This document shows positions 7,032 to 12,891 of a stretch of 12,891 nucleotides of DNA, in pieces. Position numbers and translations under genes: made by a program. This stretch comes from Victivallaceae bacterium (lineage in GTDB: Bacteria; Verrucomicrobiota; Lentisphaeria; Victivallales; Victivallaceae), in NCBI GenBank assembly GCA_028717165.1, contig JAQUOK010000033.1, positions 1 to 12,891 of the forward strand. The letters are read 5' to 3'. Within the stretch, counting starts at the first letter, position 1. Every line of letters starts with the position of its first letter. The notes beneath the pieces were generated by a model. The model worked only from the letters and a program-made list of their open reading frames with translations, made no database searches and had not been told where the DNA came from.

Positions 7032-7292
7032 TCAGTCTTTCGGGGGGCGGAAAGCGACAAGGGCGCCGGCCATCAAAAATCCCATAAAAAAACCGAGCAC
7101 GCCGAAACCGAATTTTCCCAAGGCGGTTTTACCGAGCGGACTGACTGCGAGGATAAAAGCACAGAATATTCCGCAGGGAATACCGGAAAGCAGGCCTTTT
7201 TTCCAGTTGGGATAAGAAGAAGAAGTATCCTGCGGCAGAACTATTCCGGGCGGAAGTTCATAATTATCATCATCATGAGCTTTTTCATTCAT
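7032..7292 (-). CDS. Small two-helix membrane protein, function unknown
   Basis: The product is 86 residues. It has an acidic, proline-containing N-terminal tail (1-30), then two hydrophobic segments at about 34-52 and 61-81 joined by a short basic loop (GKTALGKFG), and ends FRPPKD. This predicts an inner-membrane protein with two helices, rich in small residues (Gly, Ala) that allow close helix packing. I do not recognise a family. The start lies 3 nt after the ilvN stop, with a weak GGA about 8 nt upstream inside the end of ilvN, so it is probably co-transcribed and coupled with ilvN. Good codon structure and this spacing support it as a real gene. Confidence 0.65.
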   Translation of the reverse strand: MNEKAHDDDNYELPPGIVLPQDTSSSYPNWKKGLLSGIPCGIFCAFILAVSPLGKTALGKFGFGVLGFFMGFLMAGALVAFRPPKD

Positions 7293-7295
7293 AGT

Positions 7296-7802
7296 TTATT
7301 CCACGGAAAATTCTTCCCCTCTGGACAAAGCGACCCGGCCTGAACGGGCAAGCTTTATTTCGCCGAAGTCAGTCAGCAAAGCGACGAAATCATTGATTTT
7401 TTCGGCTCTGCCCGAAAGTTCTATGCCGAGTTCGTGTTTGTGGACGGTAACGATTTTCCCATCGAAGATTTCAACCAGTTGAATGATCTGAGATTTTTTG
7501 TTGGGGTCTTCGACATGAACTTTTATCAGCGCCAGTTCCCGTTCGATAAAATTCTGATTGGTCAGATCTTCCACTTTCCTGACGTCAACCAGTTTGTTGA
7601 GCTGACTGTCAATCTGCTCTATGATCGTGTCATCGCCCTTGGTGACAATAGTCATTTGCGACAGGGAAGGATCCTGGGTCTCATTTACAGTCAGGGAACT
7701 TATATTGTAGCCGCGCCCGCTGAATAACCCGGCAACCCGGGCCAGAACTCCAAACTTATTATCGACCAGAACAGAAATCGTATGGGTTTCAATTTTGCTC
7801 AT
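7296..7802 (-). CDS. ilvN: Acetolactate synthase small (regulatory) subunit
   Basis: This is the regulatory subunit of acetohydroxyacid synthase, the first shared step of valine, leucine and isoleucine synthesis. It binds the catalytic IlvB-type subunit, raises its activity and carries valine feedback control. The 168 residues match the family length. An N-terminal ACT domain has the typical FGVLARVAGLFSGRGYNI run (17-34) with SLTV next, DPSLSQMTIV (44-53) and KLVDVRKVEDL (70-80). The C-terminal domain ends in the conserved ARSGRVALSRGEE. The start is supported by AGAGGT 5 nt upstream. No large subunit (ilvB) is present here, although it is often next door, so it must be encoded elsewhere. 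ilvN is followed at once by the small membrane protein. The 134-nt leader upstream contains an inverted repeat and heptamer repeats. Confidence 0.95.
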   Translation of the reverse strand: MSKIETHTISVLVDNKFGVLARVAGLFSGRGYNISSLTVNETQDPSLSQMTIVTKGDDTIIEQIDSQLNKLVDVRKVEDLTNQNFIERELALIKVHVEDPNKKSQIIQLVEIFDGKIVTVHKHELGIELSGRAEKINDFVALLTDFGEIKLARSGRVALSRGEEFSVE

Positions 7803-7814
7803 TTACTACCTCTT

Positions 7815-7835
7815 TTTAAGATTTAAGATTTAAGG
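7815..7835. repeat. Three tandem 7-bp repeats just upstream of the ilvN ribosome binding site
   Basis: On the + strand, TTTAAGA occurs at 7815-7821 and 7822-7828, and TTTAAGG at 7829-7835. On the transcribed strand these are TCTTAAA-type heptamers ending right next to the AGAGGT ribosome binding site of ilvN. They could be a slippage product, a protein-binding array or simply an AT-rich leader. Confidence 0.7.
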
Positions 7836-7841
7836 GTATCT

Positions 7842-7869
7842 CTAATAATTCAATGTAGCACATGCTCAA
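7842..7869 (-). promoter_or_regulatory. Weak candidate promoter for ilvN
   Basis: On the - strand, TTGAGC (7864-7869) and TATTAG (7842-7847) are separated by 16 nt, each matching four of six sigma70 consensus bases. The -35-like element lies inside the inverted repeat at 7852-7890, so a factor bound there could affect it. The position before a new gene group is sensible, but the sequence match is poor. Confidence 0.22.
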
Positions 7870-7890
7870 GCGAGACGCTTAAGCTACATT
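7852..7890. promoter_or_regulatory. Two-part inverted repeat in the trpF-ilvN intergenic region
   Basis: An outer 8-bp perfect arm pair (AATGTAGC at 7852-7859, GCTACATT at 7883-7890) encloses an inner 5-bp hairpin (AAGCG at 7868-7872, AGA loop, CGCTT at 7876-7880). An 8-nt bulge lies on one side and two bases on the other. There is no T-tract on the - strand, so it does not look like a simple terminator of trpF. It could be an operator or a structured leader of ilvN. The repeat is clear; its function is inference. Confidence 0.5.
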
Positions 7891-7937
7891 AAAATGCAAT
7901 TTTGGGGTACGTAATTGTCATTCAAACTTCATTTTAT

Positions 7938-8603
7938 TTATTTCAAAAATGCCAGTTTCGCGTTTTTTACGTAATCAATGCATTTCTGCCGGTCACAGAT
8001 TTCCGTTTCGCTGTCTTTCAGATAACTGCACGCGTCTACACCGTAAGGCATTATTTCCTTTATTGCACCGGCTACATTCTCACCGGAAAGCCCGCCGCTG
8101 ATTATTACCGGCAAAGGACATTGGCTGACAAATTCCGCAGCGTCGCGCCAATGGTAATCCTTGTCTTCGCCTGGTTCTCCGATCTGGCTTACTTCTTTAT
8201 TATAGCAGTCAAGGGTAACAGCGTTGATTACCGGATAGAGTTCCTCCAACCCCATAATATCATTGAGATTCTTAATGTATTCGGCAACAATGATTTTTGC
8301 ATACGGCGGCAACAGGTCGCGCAGCTTGAAGATTTCCTCATTGGCAACGCCGTGGAGCTGAACAGTGAAAATATTCGCCCGGTTCATAATTTCCGCGATT
8401 TCTTCGGCTTCAACCAGGTGCGTGACGATAACCGGGGTTATATAAGGAGGAAGCTGCTGCGCCAGCCGGCCGGCGGTGCTTGCCAGGATAAAAGTTTTGG
8501 AGCGGTGCAGTTGGCCGACCAGGAAACCGACGGCGTCAGCGCCGGCGTCAACGGCGGTCCGCAGCTCATATTCGTTCTGAATACCGCATATTTTTACTTG
8601 CAT
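7938..8603 (-). CDS. trpF: Diverged phosphoribosylanthranilate isomerase (TrpF-like)
   Basis: TrpF converts N-(5'-phosphoribosyl)anthranilate to its 1-deoxyribulose isomer in tryptophan synthesis. The product is 221 residues, a normal length for this (beta/alpha)8 barrel. Conserved features are KICGI (4-8, with the general-base Cys6), DAVGFL (23-28), VQLHG (81-85), TLD with the candidate general-acid Asp132, and ISGGL..ENV (168-177) for phosphate binding. It departs from typical TrpF at several sites: the usual SPR-type segment after GF is replaced by QLHRSK, the GG(T/S)G loop before the W is replaced by IGEPGEDKDY, and the late VD..SG.E motif reads VDACSYLKD. The gene overlaps the end of coaX by 10 nt, so it is probably translated with it. 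No other trp genes are here. It may be true TrpF or a related isomerase; the fold assignment is secure. Confidence 0.75.
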   Translation of the reverse strand: MQVKICGIQNEYELRTAVDAGADAVGFLVGQLHRSKTFILASTAGRLAQQLPPYITPVIVTHLVEAEEIAEIMNRANIFTVQLHGVANEEIFKLRDLLPPYAKIIVAEYIKNLNDIMGLEELYPVINAVTLDCYNKEVSQIGEPGEDKDYHWRDAAEFVSQCPLPVIISGGLSGENVAGAIKEIMPYGVDACSYLKDSETEICDRQKCIDYVKNAKLAFLK

Positions 8604-9301
8604 TTGTTGTGGGTCTCCCAGGCTTTAAGTATTCCGTATAAAGTAAAATTGTCTCCGGCATATTCGATTCCCGGTATGTTTCTTATGAAAAACTCCGCAT
8701 CGCCTCCGGTCCCGACGATTTTCAGGTCGCCGTCCGTATTCCGGCGCATCACGTTTATCAATTTCTTCACCGCTCCCAATACGCCGGCGTTTATTCCCAG
8801 CTGCATTTGTTTTCCGGTTGTGGTTCCGGGAACATCCGGAGCCGAGTTTTCCAGCGGAACCAGCGGCAGTTGAGCGGTATAATCGTGCATTGACCTGCGT
8901 AACAGATCACGCCCCGGCGCGATTGCCCCGCCGATGTAATTCGCGTCTTTATCAAGCATTTCAAAAGTTACGGCCGTTCCGAAATCAATACACAAAGCCG
9001 GCAACGGGAACTTATCCTCAAGCGCAATCAGGTTTGCCAGCCGGTCGGCACCCAAAGTACTGCTGTCAACCTTTCCCAGATTTATATTGCAGACACAGCC
9101 CGGTTCCAGCCGGAAAACGCCGGCACCGGCAAAACATTCCCGGAATCCGGGGACCACGGTCGCCATCGCCACCGGCATATTTTGCGGCAGAATTTCGCCG
9201 TTAAGGTCCGCAGTCAGAATTTTCCGGACGGAATTTATTTCACCATTTTCAGCTTCAGCAATGGTAGTATGGGTATTACCGATATTCAACAAAATGACCA
9301 T
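8594..9301 (-). CDS. coaX: Type III pantothenate kinase (CoaX)
   Basis: CoaX phosphorylates pantothenate with ATP, the first step of coenzyme A synthesis, in the cytoplasm. Type III kinases belong to the acetate kinase/hsp70/actin-like fold. The 235 residues are close to the usual 250. Motifs seen are NIGNTH (6-11, first phosphate motif), GADRLAN (84-90), IDFGTAVTFE (105-114, second phosphate motif with Asp106), GGAIAPG (124-130), TGK (162-164), and VGTGG (196-200) with LYGI near the end. The first motif in this family is normally D-x-G-N-T/S, and here residue 6 is Asn. The start at 9301 has only a weak GGCGG upstream. It lies 49 bp after manC and overlaps trpF. The family call is firm; whether the kinase is fully active is open. 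Confidence 0.88.
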   Translation of the reverse strand: MVILLNIGNTHTTIAEAENGEINSVRKILTADLNGEILPQNMPVAMATVVPGFRECFAGAGVFRLEPGCVCNINLGKVDSSTLGADRLANLIALEDKFPLPALCIDFGTAVTFEMLDKDANYIGGAIAPGRDLLRRSMHDYTAQLPLVPLENSAPDVPGTTTGKQMQLGINAGVLGAVKKLINVMRRNTDGDLKIVGTGGDAEFFIRNIPGIEYAGDNFTLYGILKAWETHNKCK

Positions 9302-9350
9302 TATACCGCCGGCGCCTTATTTACCAGTACAACATATCCGGAAAGTTTAA

Positions 9351-10448
9351 TCAAAGGAAACTTGACAATTCCGGGTAGAACCCGAGATTATGAACCAGTT
9401 CCTTTATCCGCTGGGCCGATTTCGCGTTGCAGACCAGCGTCGCATCATCAGTATGGACAATAATGAGGTCTTCAACATCAATAGCCGCCACCAGATGCTT
9501 GGTGTCGCCGACAACGATATTATTGCGGCAGTCAAGACCTCTGAACAAACCGCGGACAACATTGTTATCCTTATCCGGGCGAAGCTGGTTGCGCAGCGCC
9601 GTCCAGCTGCCCACGTCATCCCAGTCGAATGAGCATTCGGCGACAACGACGTTATCGACTTTTTCCATTACCGCATAATCTATTGATATTTTGTCGCATT
9701 TATCATATTCATCAGTCATAACGCGGTCAATATCGCCTTTAACGAATGCTTCGTTGAAACGCCGGGCCATTGATTCCAGATAAGGAGCGTGTTTCCGGAA
9801 AGCTTCCAGAATAGTTTTCAGCGACCAGATAAATATGCCGCTGTTCCATCTGTAATTGCCGTTCTCAAAAAATTTCTCCGCGGTTTCGATATTAGGTTTT
9901 TCCTTGAATCCAAGGCTCTTGAAAAATCTGGTGCCGTCCGGGCTTGCAATCTGCCCGCCGCAGTTTATATAACCGTAACCGGTACTGGCGGAAGCGGGAT
10001 TAACGCCTATGGTAACGATATTGTCGCTCTCGGCGGCAAGTTCGGCGCAGTCCTCAAGTTCCGTACGCATTGCTTTGGTGTTGCGTATGACATGATCGGC
10101 CGGAAGCATAAACATTACGGCATTATCGTTTCCGGCTTTTGCCTGGACGATGCCGGCCGCCAGAGCGACGCACGGCGCGGTATCTTTCCCGACAGGCTCT
10201 CCGATGATGTTTTCAGCCGGAAGATTTTTCAGGAGCGAGCGCATCGGAGCGACGTAATCCTGGTTGGTAATGATCAGGATATTTTCCGAAGGTACCAGGG
10301 GATTCAAACGTTCGACGGTTTGTTCGAGAAGCGTCAGGTTTCCGATCAGCCGCAGTAATTGCTTAGGATGGTTTACCCGGCTCTGCGGCCAGAAACGTTC
10401 TCCTTTTCCCCCGGCCATTACAACTGCATAAAAATTATTGTTATCCAT
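9351..10448 (-). CDS. manC: Mannose-1-phosphate guanylyltransferase
   Basis: The enzyme makes GDP-mannose from mannose 1-phosphate and GTP, supplying mannose, and indirectly fucose or rhamnose, for surface polysaccharides or glycoproteins. The product is 365 residues of nucleotidyltransferase. It has the pyrophosphorylase signature GGKGERFWPQSR (13-24) with Lys29 next, EPVGKDTAPC (84-93), LPADH (115-119), GYGYI (157-161), FKEKP (181-185) and WNSGIF (201-206), followed by a left-handed-helix-like C-terminal part. It is the short form, without the fused phosphomannose isomerase cupin domain of AlgA/XanB-type proteins, so an isomerase must come from elsewhere. The start at 10448 has no strong ribosome binding site; it lies 28 nt after the pilC stop and may be read through from the pilus genes. 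Confidence 0.93.
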   Translation of the reverse strand: MDNNNFYAVVMAGGKGERFWPQSRVNHPKQLLRLIGNLTLLEQTVERLNPLVPSENILIITNQDYVAPMRSLLKNLPAENIIGEPVGKDTAPCVALAAGIVQAKAGNDNAVMFMLPADHVIRNTKAMRTELEDCAELAAESDNIVTIGVNPASASTGYGYINCGGQIASPDGTRFFKSLGFKEKPNIETAEKFFENGNYRWNSGIFIWSLKTILEAFRKHAPYLESMARRFNEAFVKGDIDRVMTDEYDKCDKISIDYAVMEKVDNVVVAECSFDWDDVGSWTALRNQLRPDKDNNVVRGLFRGLDCRNNIVVGDTKHLVAAIDVEDLIIVHTDDATLVCNAKSAQRIKELVHNLGFYPELSSFL

Positions 10449-10476
10449 AAGTTTTTAAATAACCCCGTATCGGTTC

Positions 10477-11745
10477 TCAACCGAGTTTTTCAATGATTTT
10501 GGTAAGCGGCAGAAACAGCGCGATAACGATACTGCCGACGACTACCGCCAGGCCGACAATCATCAACGGTTCGATCAGCGAAGTCAAAGCGCCGACCGCG
10601 TTATCGACTTCTTCCTCATAAGTATCCGCTATCTTTTCAAGCATGTCCGGCAGTTTACCGGTTTCCTCTCCTACTTCGATCATACTTATAACCATTTCAG
10701 GGAAAATCTTGGTTGCCCCCAGCGGCGGAGCAATACCTTCGCCTTCTTTTACCGCGTCATGCACTTTGGCGATAGCGTTGGAAACCACCTCGTTGCCGGC
10801 GGTTTCCCTCACAATATTCAACGCCCCGAGGACTCCCACCCCTGAGGACATCAGAGTACTAAGGGTCCTGGCGAAACGGGCTATTGAGGTTTTCGCGACA
10901 ATCGGGCCAAATAAAGGCATGTTGTATTTCACCCAGTCAAACCCGTGTTTGCCGAGTTTTGTTTTGCCGATAAGTTTAATCACGACAATAACCGCGACAA
11001 TTACTGTAACCATATACAATGCCTGGTTTTTCATCATATTCGAGAGACTGATGACCCATTGAGTAAGGGCCGGCAGCGGCTCCCCTTCGAGCAGGTCGTC
11101 GAATATTTTTGTAAAGTTGGGTACGATAAACACCATCAAGCCGACGGTAACCCCGCCGGCGACAATCAGAACGACAACCGGGTAGATCATGGCGGATTTC
11201 ACTTTTCCCGCAATTCGCGCGGAACTTTCCATGAAGTTCGCCAGACGGTTAAGGATGGTTTCCATGGCCCCGGCGGCTTCCCCGGCGCGGATCATATTCA
11301 GAAATAACTTATCAAAGGATTTCGGGTTTTTAGCCAGGGCTTCGGAAAAAGTAGCGCCGGTTTCAACCGCTTCCGAGGTTTCGCCGAGAACCATTTTTAC
11401 AATCGGATCCTTGGACTGTCTCTCCAGGGTTTTGAGAGAGCGGATCAAAGGCAGGCCGGCGTCAAGCAGGATCGCCAGTTGGCGGGTAAAGATAGTGAGC
11501 TGCTTGCGCTTGATTACCGGAGTACCGATAGTCATATTCAAGCCGCTGCCTTTTTTCTTTTTGGCCGGAGTACCGCCGCCTTTCCTGGACGGCGTTACTT
11601 TCGTGCCCTTGGCAGGTTTTATGGACGTAGGATACAGGTTTTGTTTTTTGAGCGCGGTCGCCGCCTGTTCTTCGTTAGGAGAATCAATCTTTCCTTTACG
11701 CTCTTTGCCGTTCGAATCCATTGCTGTGTATAAAAATTGCGGCAT
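10477..11745 (-). CDS. pilC: Type IV pilus inner-membrane platform protein PilC (GspF family)
   Basis: PilC is the inner-membrane platform on which the PilB and PilT motors act to assemble and retract the pilus. The product is 422 residues, near the family norm. The N-terminal part opens with FLYTAMDSNGKERKGKI (4-20), typical of the family. A Lys/Gly-rich linker (46-70) separates it from two T2SSF domains at about 85-208 and 288-410. Membrane segments are predicted near 187-210, 243-260 and 394-416. The two domains carry the expected FTRQLAILLDAGLPL and FARTLSTLMSSGVGV repeats, each followed by a GE-type motif (GEAAGAME, GEETGKLP). A good AAGGAG lies 8 nt upstream of the start, 33 nt after pilT. 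A GspF of a type II secretion system is the alternative, but the pilT neighbour favours a pilus. Confidence 0.93.
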   Translation of the reverse strand: MPQFLYTAMDSNGKERKGKIDSPNEEQAATALKKQNLYPTSIKPAKGTKVTPSRKGGGTPAKKKKGSGLNMTIGTPVIKRKQLTIFTRQLAILLDAGLPLIRSLKTLERQSKDPIVKMVLGETSEAVETGATFSEALAKNPKSFDKLFLNMIRAGEAAGAMETILNRLANFMESSARIAGKVKSAMIYPVVVLIVAGGVTVGLMVFIVPNFTKIFDDLLEGEPLPALTQWVISLSNMMKNQALYMVTVIVAVIVVIKLIGKTKLGKHGFDWVKYNMPLFGPIVAKTSIARFARTLSTLMSSGVGVLGALNIVRETAGNEVVSNAIAKVHDAVKEGEGIAPPLGATKIFPEMVISMIEVGEETGKLPDMLEKIADTYEEEVDNAVGALTSLIEPLMIVGLAVVVGSIVIALFLPLTKIIEKLG

Positions 11746-11778
11746 TTCGTATTCTCCTTGTACGTTTGCTGCTTTAGC

Positions 11779-12843
11779 TTAAAGAGCAGCTAACTTCTCA
11801 ATTATTGATTCAGGGTCCTGAGATTTCGTAATCAATTCATTATAACTTATCATCTCTTTAGAATACAACTCGATCAGGTGCGCGTCAAGCGTATTCATTC
11901 CATATTTAGCTCCGGTTTGAAGTTCTGAGGGGATACGGAACGTTTTATTGTCACGGATAAGGGCCTGAATGGACGGGGTTGAAACCATGATTTCGAATGC
12001 CGCGACCCGGCCGGGTTTATCCGCCCTCGGCAGGAGCACCTGCGAGATTACGGCTACCAGCGAAGCCGCCAGCTGCGTCCTGATCTGTCCCTGCTGTTCG
12101 GTCGGGAAAGCGTCGATGATACGGTCAACGGTTCCGACCGCGCTTGAAGTATGCAGAGTTCCGAAAACCAGGTGCCCGGTTTCCGCCGCGGTGATCGCCG
12201 CTTCAATCGTTTCCAGGTCGCGCATTTCGCCCACCAGGATAACGTCAGGGTCCTGGCGCAGGGCGCGCCGCAGCGCCTCACTGAAACCGGTCGTATCCAC
12301 GCCGATTTCGCGCTGGATAACCATACTGCGTTTGTTTTTATGGTAAAATTCTATCGGGTCTTCGACCGTAATGATATGATGGGCCATTTCCTCGTTGATG
12401 ATATTGATCATTGAGGCGAGAGTCGTGGATTTTCCGCTGCCGGTCGGCCCGGTTACCAGAATGAGTCCCCTGGGGCGGAAAAGCAGGTCTTTTATGTGCA
12501 TGGGCAGCCCGATCTGTTCCATAGTGAGCAGGGTATTGGGAATCTGGCGGAGCACGGTGCCGAAGAAACCCCTTTGCTTGAAAGCGCTTACGCGGAAGCG
12601 GGCCTGGTCGCCGAAGGCGAAACCGAAGTCCACGGAACCGCATTCCTGAATGGTTCTGATATGGGCGTCGGAGGCAATTGATTTAACCATTGCTTCAGTT
12701 TCTTCCGGAGTCAGGGGGTCTACTTCCAGCGGGGTAAGTTCCCCGTTAACCCGGACCATCGGCGGAGCGTTAACTTCAACATGTAAATCGCTGGCGCCTT
12801 CGTCAACTACCAACTGCAATAATTCGCTCATATTGATACTCAT
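11779..12843 (-). CDS. pilT: Type IV pilus retraction ATPase PilT
   Basis: PilT is the hexameric cytoplasmic ATPase that depolymerises the pilus and powers twitching motility and DNA uptake. The product is 354 residues, the usual length. It opens with the PilT-type N-terminal segment (LLQLVVDEGASDLHVEV, 8-24). GPTGSGKST (132-140) is Walker A, EDPIEF (161-166) the Asp-box region, RQDPDVILVGEMRD (196-209) Walker B, and GHLVFGTLHT (223-232) the His box. IQALIRD (292-298) corresponds to the AIRNLIRE segment that marks PilT and that retraction needs. A strong AAGGAGG lies 7 nt upstream of the start, overlapping the stop codon of the preceding pilB fragment. PilU is a less likely alternative. Confidence 0.95.
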   Translation of the reverse strand: MSINMSELLQLVVDEGASDLHVEVNAPPMVRVNGELTPLEVDPLTPEETEAMVKSIASDAHIRTIQECGSVDFGFAFGDQARFRVSAFKQRGFFGTVLRQIPNTLLTMEQIGLPMHIKDLLFRPRGLILVTGPTGSGKSTTLASMINIINEEMAHHIITVEDPIEFYHKNKRSMVIQREIGVDTTGFSEALRRALRQDPDVILVGEMRDLETIEAAITAAETGHLVFGTLHTSSAVGTVDRIIDAFPTEQQGQIRTQLAASLVAVISQVLLPRADKPGRVAAFEIMVSTPSIQALIRDNKTFRIPSELQTGAKYGMNTLDAHLIELYSKEMISYNELITKSQDPESIIEKLAAL

Positions 12844-12856
12844 TTAAAACCCTCCT

Positions 12857-12891
12857 TTATGTATACCTGAGAACTTCGTCAACGGTTGTTT
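12857..12891 (-). CDS. pilB: C-terminal end of a PilB/GspE-type assembly ATPase (partial)
   Basis: Only the last ten codons and the TAA stop are inside the window. They encode TTVDEVLRYT, which resembles the end of PilB/GspE assembly ATPases (a TT..EVLR-type tail). The stop lies 13 nt before the pilT start, and the pilT ribosome binding site overlaps it. The order pilB-pilT-pilC is a common type IV pilus arrangement, which supports the call. The rest of the gene lies to the right of the window. Confidence 0.6.
   Translation of the reverse strand, partial: TTVDEVLRYT

Noticed and set aside
7902..8873. Long + strand open frame (323 codons) opposite trpF and coaX
   Set aside because: It spans two convincing - strand genes and their overlap, and its product resembles no family.
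10470..10490. Hairpin TCGGTT-CTC-AACCGA followed by GTTTTT, resembling a + strand terminator
   Set aside because: It lies across the pilC stop codon, and the T-run is the complement of a run of A within the last pilC codons; no + strand gene is upstream, so it is probably coincidence.
12861..12883. TTGACG and TATACA upstream of pilT as a promoter
   Set aside because: The spacing is only 11 nt, and the sequence is part of the pilB coding tail.
1..12891. CRISPR array, insertion sequence, phage genes or attachment sites
   Set aside because: No regular spaced repeats, transposase or integrase motifs, or phage proteins were seen anywhere in the window.

Overview
This window looks like chromosomal DNA from a Gram-negative bacterium of moderate GC content. 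The mix of type IV pilus motor genes, a bacterial XPB-Bax1 pair, a type III pantothenate kinase and GH20/GH123-type amino-sugar hydrolases would suit the PVC group (Lentisphaerota/Verrucomicrobiota-like). That placement is inference from gene content; there is no rRNA gene or other marker here.

Layout from left to right. (1) Positions 1-822, + strand: the 3' part of a GH123/DUF4091-type glycoside hydrolase, cut by the window edge. (2) 823-1412: a gene-free stretch with a perfect 22-bp inverted repeat, a diverged partner copy and two hairpins with T-tracts. (3) 1413-3344, - strand: a GH20-family hydrolase, convergent with the first gene. (4) 3554-4267, + strand: a classical short-chain dehydrogenase/reductase, divergent from the GH20 gene and with a plausible sigma70-type promoter. 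(5) 4337-12891: one long run of - strand genes.

Read in the direction of transcription (right to left), the - strand run is pilB (last 10 codons only), pilT, pilC, manC, coaX, a diverged trpF-like gene, ilvN, a small two-helix membrane protein, an XPB-family helicase and a Bax1/DUF790 nuclease. Several joints are tight or overlapping: pilB/pilT 13 nt, pilT/pilC 33 nt, pilC/manC 28 nt, coaX/trpF 10-nt overlap, ilvN/membrane protein 3 nt, XPB/Bax1 1-nt overlap. The longest break, 134 nt upstream of ilvN, holds an inverted repeat and a triplicated heptamer and is the likeliest place for a new promoter.

Functional groups: type IV pilus assembly and retraction (pilB, pilT, pilC); sugar-nucleotide supply (manC, GDP-mannose); cofactor and amino-acid metabolism (coaX, trpF-like, ilvN); DNA repair or processing (XPB plus Bax1); and amino-sugar glycan degradation (GH123-like, GH20). 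No mobile element, CRISPR array, tRNA or rRNA was seen. Nothing here is clearly a new multi-gene system. The best leads are the bacterial XPB-Bax1 pair with a weakened RED motif, a CoaX with Asn in place of the first-motif Asp, a strongly diverged TrpF, and the palindromic intergenic element at 1086-1160.
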